Assembly: GCF_900104255.1 (NCBI RefSeq)
Contig: NZ_FNKZ01000002.1
Span: forward strand, 930,001 to 994,000
DNA length: 64,000 nucleotides
From: Pseudoxanthomonas sp. CF385
GTDB taxonomy: Bacteria; Pseudomonadota; Gammaproteobacteria; Xanthomonadales; Xanthomonadaceae
Direction: 5' to 3'
A program made the translations under genes and the position numbers. This document shows, one piece after another, positions 16,752 through 24,948 of this stretch. Below the pieces are notes generated by a model that made no database searches, was not told where the DNA came from, and saw only the letters and a list, made by a program, of their open reading frames with translations. Numbering within the stretch: position 1 is the stretch's first letter; the number at the start of each line of letters is the position of its first letter.

Positions 16752-17075
16752 ATGGCGCCGCGGCTCACCCCGGACAGCCGCTATCTCGTCGTGCGCGGCC
16801 GCCTGTGGCGCGCCGCCAATCCCCACCTGCCGGCCGACACGCGCGCGAGCCTCGTCCGGCAGCTGATGCAGGCCCGGCGCGCCGTGAAGACCGCGCTGCA
16901 CGCCGACGACCCCGTCGCACTGCGGACCGCGCGCGCCGCGGTCGATGCCGCGAAGACCGCGCTCGGCGAACGCGGGCCGGCGTGGTGGACCGACGGGGCG
17001 AAGGACTTCAACCGGCACCTGGTGAAGAACACGCCGTATGCGGCGTGGTACGCCGGCGTGGAGGATGCGGACTAG
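16752..17075 (+). CDS. conserved small hypothetical protein
   Basis: Protein of 107 residues, basic and helical. It begins PRLTPDSRYLVVRGRLWRAANPHLP and contains an amphipathic helical hairpin (ASLVRQLMQARRAVKTALHA; TARAAVDAAKTALGERG) followed by an aromatic C-terminus (KDFNRHLVKNTPYAAWYAG). The form is a recurring small conserved protein in xanthomonads and relatives, with no biochemical assignment known to me. It follows the lipoprotein gene by 3 bp. Confidence 0.7.
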   Translation: MAPRLTPDSRYLVVRGRLWRAANPHLPADTRASLVRQLMQARRAVKTALHADDPVALRTARAAVDAAKTALGERGPAWWTDGAKDFNRHLVKNTPYAAWYAGVEDAD

Positions 17076-17102
17076 CCCGTTGCACGTATCGAGCCGGGGG
17101 GG

Positions 17103-17447
17103 TCAATCCTCCAGCGCGGCGAACAACTGATGCATGCGGTACGGCTTCTGCAGGAAGCGCGCCTGCGGCGGGAGCGGAGGCAGCTGGGCCTTCTGGTAGC
17201 CCGACGCGATGATCACCCGCACCTCGGGATGCGCTTCGATCACGGCCTCGGCCAGGTCGATGCCGGAAACGCCGCCGGGCATGTTGACGTCGGTGATCAG
17301 ATGGGTGAATTCGGTGGCGTCGCGCATGGCGGCGATGGCCTCCGCGCCGGTGGCGGCGACACCGACGTCGTAACCGCGGTGCGCGAGCGCGTCGCTCATC
17401 ATCTCGCGCAGGTCTTCCTCGTCCTCGACGAACAGCACCTTCTTCAT
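17103..17447 (-). CDS. single-domain response regulator receiver
   Basis: CheY-like receiver of 114 residues with no output domain. The acidic pocket (VEDEED), phosphoacceptor Asp53 (HLITDVNMPGGVSG), Ser/Thr position (IIASGYQ) and Lys (FLQKPYRM) are all present. The gene overlaps the upstream histidine kinase by 4 bp (ATGA), so they are a cognate pair with coupled translation. Without an output domain, the phosphorylated receiver would act by binding a partner or as a phosphate sink. Confidence 0.92.
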   Translation of the reverse strand: MKKVLFVEDEEDLREMMSDALAHRGYDVGVAATGAEAIAAMRDATEFTHLITDVNMPGGVSGIDLAEAVIEAHPEVRVIIASGYQKAQLPPLPPQARFLQKPYRMHQLFAALED

Positions 17448-18601
17448 GCGTTCTCCCTCGCGCGGGCGGGAAGATGGATCACCACGCGCGTGCCGCTGCC
17501 CGGCACGCTGTCCAGGGTGGCGAAGCCGCCGGACTGGGAGGCGAAGCCGAAGACCTGGCTCAAGCCGAGCCCACTGCCGCGCCCCACTTCCTTCGTGGTG
17601 AAGAAAGGTTCGAACACCCGTTCCTGGTGTTCGAAGGGAATGCCCTCGCCCGTGTCATCGACCGCCACCACGACAAAATCCCGCTCCTCGTCCGTACCGG
17701 CGCCAGTGTCGCGCTCGCGGTGCATGGACGTTGTGATGGTGATGGCGCCGCCCCGCGGCATCGCATCGCGGCTGTTGCAGACCAGGTTCAGCACCGCGGC
17801 CTCGAACTGCGCGATGTCCACGTCGACGGCGGGCACCTGGTTGTCGAGCTGCAGCTGCAGGGTGACATGCGTGCCGGCGGCGCGCTGGAACATGTCCTTC
17901 GACTGCACCAGCAGGTGGTTCACCTGCGCGCGTTCCGGCGCCAGCGGTTGCCCGCGGCCGAACGTCAGCAGCTGCCGCGTGAGCAGTGCGCCGCGTTCCG
18001 ACGCCCTCAGCCCCGCGGCCACCAGTTTCTGGATATCCGGGTCCTGCGACTTCGCGCCGATCAGGTCCAGGCTGTTGAGCACGATCGCCAGCAGGTTGTT
18101 GAAGTCGTGCGCCAGCCCGAGCGTGAGCTTGCCGACGGCTTCGAGCTTCTGCGATTGCAGCAGCGCATGCTGCGCCTGGATCAGGCGCTGTTCGGATTCG
18201 TAGCGTTCGGTGACGTCGCGGGTGACCTTGGCGAAGCCGATCAGTTCGCCGCCGTCGAAGATCGGGTCGATCACCACGAAGGCGCGGAACCGGCGCCCGT
18301 CCTTCCGCAGGCGCCACCCCTCCTCCAGGAAGCGGCCCTCGCTGGCCGCACGCTTCAGGTTCAGCGCGGGCCGGTCCGCCTGCACGTCTTCGGGCAGGTA
18401 GAAGCGCGAGTAATGGGTGCCGATGACTTCGTGTTCCGCGTAGCCCTTGATGTGCTGCGCGCCCGCGTTCCAGGAGCGGATCACGCCCTCGGTGTCCAGC
18501 ATGTAGATCGCGTAGTCGGTGACCGAATTCAACAGCAGATCGGTCTGCCGCGAATTATCGCCAAGGCCCGTAGCGGGCCCCAGGTCCTGACGTTCCTGCA
18601 T
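17444..18601 (-). CDS. PAS-domain sensor histidine kinase
   Basis: Soluble sensor kinase of 385 residues without transmembrane segments. A PAS domain spans about residues 25-140 (LLLNSVTDYAIYMLDTEGVI, GTHYSRFYLPEDVQ), typical of cytoplasmic sensing of redox, light or small ligands. The dimerisation helix carries the phosphoacceptor His in LTLGLAHDFNNLLAIVL, and the ATPase domain holds the N box (NLVCNSRDAMPRGG), VDDTGEGI and a G2 box (GRGSGLGLSQV). It runs into the receiver gene by a 4-bp overlap. The start at 18601 has GGGAG upstream; longer readings are arginine-rich and unlikely. Confidence 0.92.
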   Translation of the reverse strand: MQERQDLGPATGLGDNSRQTDLLLNSVTDYAIYMLDTEGVIRSWNAGAQHIKGYAEHEVIGTHYSRFYLPEDVQADRPALNLKRAASEGRFLEEGWRLRKDGRRFRAFVVIDPIFDGGELIGFAKVTRDVTERYESEQRLIQAQHALLQSQKLEAVGKLTLGLAHDFNNLLAIVLNSLDLIGAKSQDPDIQKLVAAGLRASERGALLTRQLLTFGRGQPLAPERAQVNHLLVQSKDMFQRAAGTHVTLQLQLDNQVPAVDVDIAQFEAAVLNLVCNSRDAMPRGGAITITTSMHRERDTGAGTDEERDFVVVAVDDTGEGIPFEHQERVFEPFFTTKEVGRGSGLGLSQVFGFASQSGGFATLDSVPGSGTRVVIHLPARARENA

Positions 18602-18686
18602 GGCCCACTCCCGGCATGGCTGCCGCCACCCTAGGCCCGCCACCGTGAAGCAGGCGTAGAGGGCGAACGGGGCGCGTGTCCGCGGA

Positions 18687-18926
18687 TTATGGACGGGCGT
18701 GCAGCGCCACGTTGAGCCGATCGACCACCATCGCCCAGTCGGCGTCGTCGAGGCGCTCCTCACGCAGCAGCTGCGCCTGTGCAGGCGACCAGAACGGCGC
18801 TTCTTCCAGGCTCACGTCGTCGGGCAAGGGCGAATGTGTCGCGATGAACTGCTGGATGCTGGCGTTGTCGTTCGGCAGGCCCAACTGGGCGAACAGGTCG
18901 GAGAAGGGATGGACGGGCTGTTCCAT
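18687..18926 (-). CDS. DUF2789 family protein
   Basis: Small acidic helical protein of 79 residues. The sequence VHPFSDLFAQLGLPND followed by IQQFIATHSPLPDDVSLEEAPFWSPAQAQLLREE matches the DUF2789 family pattern. The family is widespread in gamma-proteobacteria with no known function. It is cytoplasmic and probably monocistronic; the following 377 bp upstream on this strand are noncoding. Confidence 0.85.
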   Translation of the reverse strand: MEQPVHPFSDLFAQLGLPNDNASIQQFIATHSPLPDDVSLEEAPFWSPAQAQLLREERLDDADWAMVVDRLNVALHARP

Positions 18927-19060
18927 GGGGCGGGCTCGCGAGGGAAGAGCGCCAGCCTAACGCCGAACGCGTTAAATGAACGACAGCGTGAGAGCACTGG
19001 CGCCGCACCTTTGCACTGCGTGGTCGACAAATTTCGCACCCTGTTGCATCCCATCAGGAG

Positions 19061-19082
19061 CCACACGCCACAGCGCGTGTGG
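19061..19082. promoter_or_regulatory. inverted repeat in a 377-bp gene-free stretch
   Basis: The space 18927-19303 between divergent genes holds no open gene I can support. It contains one perfect 8-bp inverted repeat, CCACACGC-N6-GCGTGTGG. There is no U-run, so an operator or leader structure is more likely than a terminator. The stretch is less GC-rich than its surroundings. Confidence 0.45.
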
Positions 19083-19303
19083 CATGCCATCAATGAAAAG
19101 CCTAGCTCCTGTCACGGCGCATAGAAGGTCCGCGCCGGAAGAATGACTTGGGAATCAGACGCACCACTCCGATGTTTCTACGCGAGTTGGCCGGAAGTCC
19201 GGCCAGCACCACTGTGAAGGAAGCGTCACTGTCCGGTCCACTGTGTGACGAGCGTTGGCAAAGGTACTCGTGCTATTCCGGCATGTCGTCATGGAGACTC
19301 AAC

Positions 19304-20320
19304 ATGAATCGCTACACCTTGGGGTTGTCGATCGCATTGATCGCGCTGTCTGGAATCTCCCAGAAGGTCATCGCGGGTGAAGGGCGCTATGTACCGAAGA
19401 CCGAGCGGGGCCGCGCTGCGGCTCACATCGTGAAAAAGTGGGCTGGCTACGTCCACACGGTATACGGCACGTCGCCGCAGCGTTGGGCGAGCTCGATGCA
19501 GGGCACGTTCGCGGAGTCCGACATCGCCAACCTCCAGGCGGCAGCGAGCAAGCAGACCTATGAGGCGATGTTAGCGACGCTGCTTGGCCAGCGCCTGGAC
19601 GACGAGCAGGTCATCGACAACATGGCAAAATCCAATGGCTCGCTGGCCGCGATCAAGTCTCTGGGAAGTTCCGCCGAGGATCTGGTATACACCATGGTTA
19701 CGCCGTGTCGGATCCTCGATACGCGCAACGCCGTAGGTCGTATCACCGGTGGACTGGTGCGTGATTTCGCCGTCCATACCGCAAATTTCTCGGGCCAGGG
19801 CGGTAACAGTTCCGATTGCGGCATCCCCTCGGATCCGTCGGCCGTCGCGATCAACGTCGTGGCCGTAACGCCGGACCAAGGAGGCTTCATGACGATCTAT
19901 CCTTCGGGCACGGCGCGCCCGAATGCGGCCAGCCTCAACTACACCGCAGGCGGTATCATCGCCAACGCGATCATCGCCAAGACCACCGTGGGCCAGCCCG
20001 CGGACCTGAGCATCTATTCGCAGTACGGCACGGATGTCGTCATCGACATCGTAGGCTACTTCATGGCCCCAGAAGCGACGCCGCTGTCGTGCACGACCGT
20101 GGACGGAACCTCGACCTCCCTCACTGCGGGCGCCGTCAACAACGTGTTCGCGCCTTCCTGCCCATCTGGCTACACCCGGACGGAAGTGCAATGCAGGCCG
20201 GGCTCCTTCGAACTGGTCCAAGTCGGCTCATGGGACGGCCACTGCAATTACAAGAACCCTTCAGGTGTCGCCTTGTCTGCCAGCGCAGCGTCGCGGTGCT
20301 GCCGCGTGCCTGGGCGCTAG
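19304..20320 (+). CDS. large exported protein with DTR-type beta domain and Cys-rich tail
   Basis: Secreted protein of 338 residues. A signal peptide (TLGLSIALIALSGISQKVIAG) is followed by a helical segment to about residue 120. Then comes a beta domain of about 130 residues beginning VTPCRILDTRNAVGRITGG and ending NAIIAKTTVGQPADLSIYSQ and DVVIDIVGYFM. This arrangement (CRxxDTR, later GxxxNAxxA, then DVxxDxxGYF) recurs in surface and secreted proteins of many bacterial phyla; its function is not known to me. The last 80 residues carry seven cysteines (TPLSCTT, APSCPSG, EVQCRPG, GHCNYK, SRCCRV), suggesting a disulfide-locked C-terminal module. The start has GGAG upstream. Confidence 0.75.
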   Translation: MNRYTLGLSIALIALSGISQKVIAGEGRYVPKTERGRAAAHIVKKWAGYVHTVYGTSPQRWASSMQGTFAESDIANLQAAASKQTYEAMLATLLGQRLDDEQVIDNMAKSNGSLAAIKSLGSSAEDLVYTMVTPCRILDTRNAVGRITGGLVRDFAVHTANFSGQGGNSSDCGIPSDPSAVAINVVAVTPDQGGFMTIYPSGTARPNAASLNYTAGGIIANAIIAKTTVGQPADLSIYSQYGTDVVIDIVGYFMAPEATPLSCTTVDGTSTSLTAGAVNNVFAPSCPSGYTRTEVQCRPGSFELVQVGSWDGHCNYKNPSGVALSASAASRCCRVPGR

Positions 20321-20347
20321 GAGTTTTTCCTCTCTCGATACGGGAGG

Positions 20348-20380
20348 CTGCCAGGCAGGGCGCCATGCCATGCCTGGCAG
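20348..20380. terminator. hairpin between convergent genes
   Basis: A perfect 10-bp stem CTGCCAGGCA/TGCCTGGCAG with a 13-nt loop lies between the stops of two convergent genes. The T-rich TTTTTCCTCTCTC stretch before it could serve as the U-run on the minus strand. Confidence 0.6.
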
Positions 20381-20407
20381 TGAGGGTGCGTTACGACGCG
20401 AAGGCGC

Positions 20408-21046
20408 CTACGGGCCCACCACCGCACGCACCTCGAGCACGCGCGTCAGCGCCTGCCACAGGCGCTCCGTCTCGTCGGCGGGCAGGCGGCCGTCGCCGTC
20501 TTCGTCCACGTCGGTCAGTCCGTCCGGGTAACGCGCATCGGCGTTCTCCAGGTAGAAGACGATGGCTTCGTGGCGGCCTTCCGTGTCGGCGACGCGGGCC
20601 AGGCGTACCACGTGCCAGTAGCGCGGCGGCTGCAGGCCGTTCGCCTGCAGCGCGGCGCGGGTGCGCGCGGCTTCCAGCGCGGGCTCCCGCGCGGCCGCGG
20701 TGGCGTCGTCGTAGGCGTACGCGCCGAAGCGGTACACGTGCGGGCCCAGCGTGCGCGGCGGTCGGGAGGGGAACACGAAACGGAAGTCGGAACCGGGCTG
20801 CACGGTCTCGAACTGCAGCACCAGCATCCGCGTCACCCCGCCGTCGGAAGTCTCGACGAACAGCCGGCGCTCGGCATCGGTCTGGTCGCGGATCGGGAAC
20901 CGCAGGGCCGGCAACGGCGTCAGCGCGGGGTCCACGTGGAAGGTCGCATCCGGCACCGCGGGCGACGCCACCGCATGCGCGTCGCCGGCCTGCGCCGCAC
21001 CCGGCAACGCCAGCAGGCACGCGATCAGGATCAGCCAGCGTTTCAT
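20408..21046 (-). CDS. exported hypothetical protein with EF-hand-like loop
   Basis: Protein of 212 residues with a signal peptide (KRWLILIACLLALPGAAQAG), cleavage after AQA. The mature sequence is beta-rich at first (RRLFVETSDGGVTRMLVLQFE) and ends in a helical section. Near residue 185 the sequence DVDEDGDGRLPADE fits a calcium-binding loop with acidic residues at alternating positions (DxDxDGxxxxxE-like), so it may bind calcium in the periplasm. No known family is recognised. Confidence 0.65.
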   Translation of the reverse strand: MKRWLILIACLLALPGAAQAGDAHAVASPAVPDATFHVDPALTPLPALRFPIRDQTDAERRLFVETSDGGVTRMLVLQFETVQPGSDFRFVFPSRPPRTLGPHVYRFGAYAYDDATAAAREPALEAARTRAALQANGLQPPRYWHVVRLARVADTEGRHEAIVFYLENADARYPDGLTDVDEDGDGRLPADETERLWQALTRVLEVRAVVGP

Positions 21047-21209
21047 CGTCGCGCACCTCCGGGATTCGCGATGGACTCTGCGCGCGCCGCCGCCCGTCCG
21101 AGCGTGCTGGAAGTCATCACCCGCGGTCCGTCCGGCACGCGAGGACCGGCCGCGGAAGTGGTAGCGTGGCCGCCGTAACGCTGCAGGCCGTCATCCGGGG
21201 GATGCGACG

Positions 21210-22634
21210 ATGAAACCGTTCTTGCTGGGTGCGACGACGCTGCTGTTCTCCCTGCTGGCCAGCGTGCTGCTGCTGCGGTCGGATGCCGCACCGATCGCAC
21301 CGGCGTCCGGTCCGCGCACGCAGGCCGCAGCCCCCGCGATCCGATGGAACGCGCCGCGCGTGGCGGGCCCGGCGGACGCGCGCACGAGGGATCGGACCGG
21401 TGGACCCGCCGCCGCGGCGCCGGCCGACCCGTTCGCGCCGATGTACATCGTGACGTCCCAGCAGACCTACCAGGGCATCCGCGGCATGGCCCGCAATCCG
21501 GTCGCGCGACGCGACAGCAGCGGCCTGCCGGTGCTGATCTCGGAAACGCGGGCCGACCGCCTCGGCGAGATCAGCCGCTACGTGCATGCCAACGAGCATC
21601 GCTGCGGTGGCTACTTCGCGTTCCCCAGCCGGGCGCAGGCCGAGGCCTTCGTCAGCGAGGGCCGGGCGAAGGAAGCAATGACGAAGGCGCTCGCCGGGCC
21701 CTACACGCTCGACAACCAGGCGACGGTGAGCGGGTGGCTGCCGCAGGTGCAGGAACAGCGCCTCTACGACACCATCAACCACCTTTCCAGCTACCGCAAC
21801 CGCTACTACGCCAGCACGCACGGGCGAACATCGGCCGAGTGGATCCGGACCCATTGGCAGTCGCTGGCGGCCGGCCGCACGGACGTCACCACGGAGCTGT
21901 TCACCGGCTGCACCACCTGCTCCACGCAGCCGTCGGTGATCCTCACCATCCGCGGCTGGGACCTGCCCGACGAAGTCGTGGTGCTGGGCGCGCACCTGGA
22001 TTCGATCAACGGCAACACCCCCAACGACCCCAACCAGCTGGCGCCGGGCGCCGACGACGACGCGTCCGGCATCGCCACGCTCACCGAGACGCTGCGCATT
22101 GCGTTGGCCGACGGCTGGCAGCCGCGGCGCACGGTGAAGTTCATGGGGTATGCGGCGGAGGAAGTCGGCCTGCGCGGCTCCAACGCCATCGCGCAGTCGT
22201 TCCGCCGCAGCGGGGTCAACGTGGTCAGCGTGCTGCAGGTGGACATGACCAACTACAAGTCCGGCGCGGTCACGGACATGAAGCTGATCTCCGATTTCTC
22301 CAACACCGATCTGAAGAATTTCTTCATCACCCTGTTCGACACCTACCTGGCGCCGATGGGCCTGACCCGCGGCAGCACGGCCTGCGGCTACGCGTGTTCC
22401 GACCATGCGTCGTGGACGAACGCCGGCTATCCGGCCGCGATGATGTTCGAGGCCGGCAGCCCGAACGGCAGCTTCCCCTACATCCACACGCCCTACGACA
22501 CGCTGGCGACGATGGGGGAATCGGCGCAGCACAGCGTCAAGTTCACCCAGTTCGCGCTGGCGTACCTGGGCGAGACCGCGAAGACGCGCGGACAGGTGAC
22601 GGGTGGACCCGGACAGGTGCTGACAAAACCTTGA
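21210..22634 (+). CDS. exported M28-family zinc aminopeptidase
   Basis: Secreted aminopeptidase of 474 residues, with an N-terminal signal or anchor (FLLGATTLLFSLLASVLLL) and a low-complexity linker. An inhibitory or propeptide-like region (about 80-230) precedes the catalytic M28 domain. The di-zinc ligands are visible: His in LGAHLDSI, Asp in APGADDDASG, Glu-Glu in YAAEEVGLRGS, Asp in VLQVDMTNY and His in YACSDHASWTNAG. Cys pairs (GCTTCSTQ; TACGYACSD) suggest extracytoplasmic folding. It resembles Aeromonas/Vibrio-type leucine aminopeptidases that remove N-terminal hydrophobic residues. A REP element follows the stop. Confidence 0.92.
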   Translation: MKPFLLGATTLLFSLLASVLLLRSDAAPIAPASGPRTQAAAPAIRWNAPRVAGPADARTRDRTGGPAAAAPADPFAPMYIVTSQQTYQGIRGMARNPVARRDSSGLPVLISETRADRLGEISRYVHANEHRCGGYFAFPSRAQAEAFVSEGRAKEAMTKALAGPYTLDNQATVSGWLPQVQEQRLYDTINHLSSYRNRYYASTHGRTSAEWIRTHWQSLAAGRTDVTTELFTGCTTCSTQPSVILTIRGWDLPDEVVVLGAHLDSINGNTPNDPNQLAPGADDDASGIATLTETLRIALADGWQPRRTVKFMGYAAEEVGLRGSNAIAQSFRRSGVNVVSVLQVDMTNYKSGAVTDMKLISDFSNTDLKNFFITLFDTYLAPMGLTRGSTACGYACSDHASWTNAGYPAAMMFEAGSPNGSFPYIHTPYDTLATMGESAQHSVKFTQFALAYLGETAKTRGQVTGGPGQVLTKP

Positions 22635-22642
22635 CCGTAGTC

Positions 22643-22712
22643 GTAGGGTGGGCCTCGGCCCACCGTTCGGGATGACGGATGCCGTGCGACGGTGGGCTTG
22701 AGCCCACCCTAC
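22643..22712. repeat. composite REP element (two hairpins)
   Basis: Two palindromes, GGTGGGCC-TC-GGCCCACC (22647-22664) and GGTGGGCT-TG-AGCCCACC (22691-22708), lie inside an outer 11-bp inverted repeat GTAGGGTGGGC/GCCCACCCTAC. This is a typical xanthomonad bacterial interspersed mosaic element, placed just after a stop codon. Confidence 0.85.
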
Positions 22713-22735
22713 GGCAACGAGCTTTGGAGACCGAG

Positions 22736-23317
22736 ATGAGACACGCGTTCGCGAACATCGCTTTCACGCCCGCCGTCCGCGAGGTGCAGGCGCGCGACGG
22801 CAGCCGTGCGCAGTACGCGCGGGCCTTCGAGTCCGGGGACGGTGTGCGCAATGCGGAACTCGGGCCGGATGAAGCGGCCTTCATCCATGCGCAGCGCAGT
22901 TTCTACATGGCGACGGTGTCGGAAACCGGCTGGCCGTACGTGCAGCATCGCGGCGGCAGCCCGGGGTTCCTGCAAGTGGTCGACGCCACGACGCTGTCGT
23001 TCACCGACCTGCCCGGCAACCGGCAGTTCATCAGCGTGGGCAACCTGGCCCAGGACGATCGGGTGGCCTTGATCCTGGTCGACTACGCGCACCGGCACCG
23101 GCTGAAGCTGCTGGGCCGGCTGGCGGTGCAGGAATCGCCGGGCAGCGGACGTACCGAGCGCGAGATGCGGATCCATGTCGAAGCCTTCGACTGGAATTGC
23201 CCGAAATACATTCCGGTCCGCTTCGAGGCCGAAGACGTGCAGCGCGCGCTCGACGAGCGCGACCAGCGCATCGCGGCGCTGGAGGCGCAGTTGGCGGAGG
23301 CGCGCAGCGCGCGGTAG
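22736..23317 (+). CDS. pyridoxamine 5'-phosphate oxidase-like flavin-binding protein
   Basis: Soluble protein of 193 residues with the split-barrel FMN-binding fold. The core FYMATVSETGWPYVQHRGGSPGFLQVVDATTLSFTDLPGNRQFISVGNL is characteristic of the PNPOx-like superfamily, which covers flavin-dependent reductases and haem or F420-using enzymes. The ending EALDERDQRIAALEAQLAEARSAR is a coiled coil. Its exact reaction is unknown. The start is taken at 22736 because it gives the domain with a GAGA site upstream; the preceding sequence is a REP element. Confidence 0.85.
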   Translation: MRHAFANIAFTPAVREVQARDGSRAQYARAFESGDGVRNAELGPDEAAFIHAQRSFYMATVSETGWPYVQHRGGSPGFLQVVDATTLSFTDLPGNRQFISVGNLAQDDRVALILVDYAHRHRLKLLGRLAVQESPGSGRTEREMRIHVEAFDWNCPKYIPVRFEAEDVQRALDERDQRIAALEAQLAEARSAR

Positions 23318-23331
23318 TGCGTCGCAGGGAC

Positions 23332-23349
23332 GGTGGGCTGACGCCCACC
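23332..23349. repeat. REP hairpin between convergent genes
   Basis: GGTGGGC-TGAC-GCCCACC, the same motif as the element at 22.6 kb, lies between the PNPOx-like and FKBP stops. It may act as an mRNA end stabiliser. Confidence 0.75.
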
Positions 23350-23365
23350 CTGCGGGCTGCGCGGC

Positions 23366-23719
23366 TCAGGCGCCCAGCAGTTCGACGTCGAACTTCAGGG
23401 TGGCGTGGGGAGGAATGACGCCGCCGGCGCCGCGTGCGCCGTAGCCCAGGTTCGCCGGGATGATGAGGGTGCGCTGGCCGCCTTCCTTCATGCCCTGCAC
23501 GCCTTCGTCCCAGCCCTGGATGACCATGCCCTCGCCGAGGGGAAAGATGAAGGGTTCGCCGCGATCCTTGCTGGAGTCGAACTTGGCGCCCTGTTGGCCG
23601 TTCTCGTAGAGCCAGCCGGTGTAGTGCACGGTGACGTTGCGGCCGGGCTTGGCTTCGGCGCCGCCGCCGACGACGGTGTCTTCGAACTGCAGGCCAGACG
23701 CGGTCGTGGTGAATGCCAT
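23366..23719 (-). CDS. FKBP-type peptidyl-prolyl cis-trans isomerase
   Basis: Single-domain FKBP of 117 residues that catalyses prolyl isomerisation and acts as a folding catalyst. The active-site residues are in place: NVTVHYTGWLYENGQQGAKFDSS, PFIFPLGEGMVIQGWDEGVQGMKEGGQRTLIIP, and GVIPPHATLKFDVELL. No signal peptide, so it is cytoplasmic, unlike the FkpA or Mip types. The start at 23719 has GAGGA nine bases upstream. It is monocistronic and convergent with the PNPOx gene. Confidence 0.95.
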   Translation of the reverse strand: MAFTTTASGLQFEDTVVGGGAEAKPGRNVTVHYTGWLYENGQQGAKFDSSKDRGEPFIFPLGEGMVIQGWDEGVQGMKEGGQRTLIIPANLGYGARGAGGVIPPHATLKFDVELLGA

Positions 23720-24014
23720 GGGGTGTTCCTCGTGGAATCGGGTTGTCGTGGTGCGTAGTTTATCGCGCGGGCGGGTCCGGGGCGGGAAGCACGCGCCACC
23801 CACCGCCGGTCCAACGCGTCCGGGTCTCCCAGGGCGGGCCAGGGCCGCGCGCGCCTGACGCCACGTAGCAACACGTGCGGGTCGATTTCGCACCGCATGG
23901 ACGCGGCTTCATCGGCGGCGGCCACGGTTCGTCCGCCGGACGCTGTCCGGATCCGTGCGCGCGTCGATACTCGAACGACGCCCGGACGCTCCCGCGCGCC
24001 GACCGAGGACATCC

Positions 24015-24683
24015 ATGTCGCCCCCGCATCTCGCCAACCTCGCCGTGCATGTCGGCGCCGGCACGCTCGCCCTGCTGGTGGGCTTCGCGCTGCTGGCCCG
24101 CGCCAAGGGCACGCCGACGCATCGCCGGTGGGGCAAGGTGTTCTGCGCGCTCGCGCTGCTGGTGTCGCTGTCGGCCGCGGTCGGCACCCTGTTCTTCCGC
24201 TTCATCCCGGTGTTCGCCGTGCTGACGGTGCTGGTCCCCTATCAGCTCGTCAGCGGCTGGCGGTCGATCCACACGCGCGAGCGCGGGCCTTCCGGATTCG
24301 ACGCGCTGTGGACGCTGGCGGCGCTCGCGTTCGCGGTGGCGCTCACGCCCGCGCTGGTGTCGTCTTCCGGGCGCGCCGACATCGTGGCGTACGCATCGCT
24401 CGGCGCGCTCTTCACGCTGCTGGCCTACGACACGGTGCGCTGGTGCTTCCCGCGCCGCTGGTTCGCCACGCTCTGGCGCTACGACCACGCGTACAAGCTC
24501 ATCGCCTCGCTGTTCGGCATGCTCTCCGCGGCGGTGGGCAACCTCGTCCGCGTGGGCCAACCCTGGTCGCAGATCGCGCCGTCCGTGATCGGCCTGCTGA
24601 CGATCGCGTTCTTCTTCGTCCAGCTGCGGCGGCGCGAGGTGAGGGCGCGCCTAGCGACGCACGGGCAGGCGGAATACGGGTAA
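24015..24683 (+). CDS. multi-pass inner-membrane protein, DUF2306-like
   Basis: Integral membrane protein of 222 residues with about six hydrophobic helices (LAVHVGAGTLALLVGFALLA; VFCALALLVSLSAAVGTLFF; LWTLAALAFAVALTPALV; IVAYASLGALFTLLAYDTV; LIASLFGMLSAAVGNLV; PSVIGLLTIAFFFVQL). A conserved His after the first helix (HVGAG) and the H-R-R loop (THRRWGK) resemble DUF2306-type proteins of unknown role. The start has GAGGAC upstream. It stands alone and converges with the next gene. Confidence 0.72.
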   Translation: MSPPHLANLAVHVGAGTLALLVGFALLARAKGTPTHRRWGKVFCALALLVSLSAAVGTLFFRFIPVFAVLTVLVPYQLVSGWRSIHTRERGPSGFDALWTLAALAFAVALTPALVSSSGRADIVAYASLGALFTLLAYDTVRWCFPRRWFATLWRYDHAYKLIASLFGMLSAAVGNLVRVGQPWSQIAPSVIGLLTIAFFFVQLRRREVRARLATHGQAEYG

Positions 24684-24684
24684 G

Positions 24685-24702
24685 GTCGGCGTCCGCGCCG
24701 AC
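24685..24702. terminator. tail-to-tail hairpin
   Basis: GTCGGCG-TCCG-CGCCGAC starts directly after the membrane-protein stop and ends just before the stop of the next gene on the other strand. No U-run is present, so termination is unproven. Confidence 0.4.
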
Positions 24703-24705
24703 ACG

Positions 24706-24948
24706 CTACTTCGAGAGTTCCCGCAGAGCGGTAAGCAGGAAGCCGGCGCCGAACACGATCATCGACCCGATGATGAACATGGCCACGCCACCGGTGTACG
24801 CATGGTTCTTGATCTCGACGACCCACGTTCCCGTGCGCCAGCATCTCTCGGCGGCGTACAGTCCGTACAGAAGAAAGAACCCTCCGCCAAGCGCGATGAA
24901 CGTTTGCGTGGAACGGTCGACCGTCTCAATGCCCGCATCCTGGGTCAT
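24706..24948 (-). CDS. two-helix small membrane protein
   Basis: Protein of 80 residues with two hydrophobic helices (QTFIALGGGFFLLYGLYAA and GGVAMFIIGSMIVFGAGFLLTAL) joined by a short charged loop, and a soluble N terminus (TQDAGIETVDRS). It overlaps the stop of the upstream lipoprotein gene by 4 bp (ATGA), so the two proteins are made together. No family is recognised. The start at 24948 is chosen because of this overlap; longer readings run into the lipoprotein gene. Confidence 0.68.
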   Translation of the reverse strand: MTQDAGIETVDRSTQTFIALGGGFFLLYGLYAAERCWRTGTWVVEIKNHAYTGGVAMFIIGSMIVFGAGFLLTALRELSK

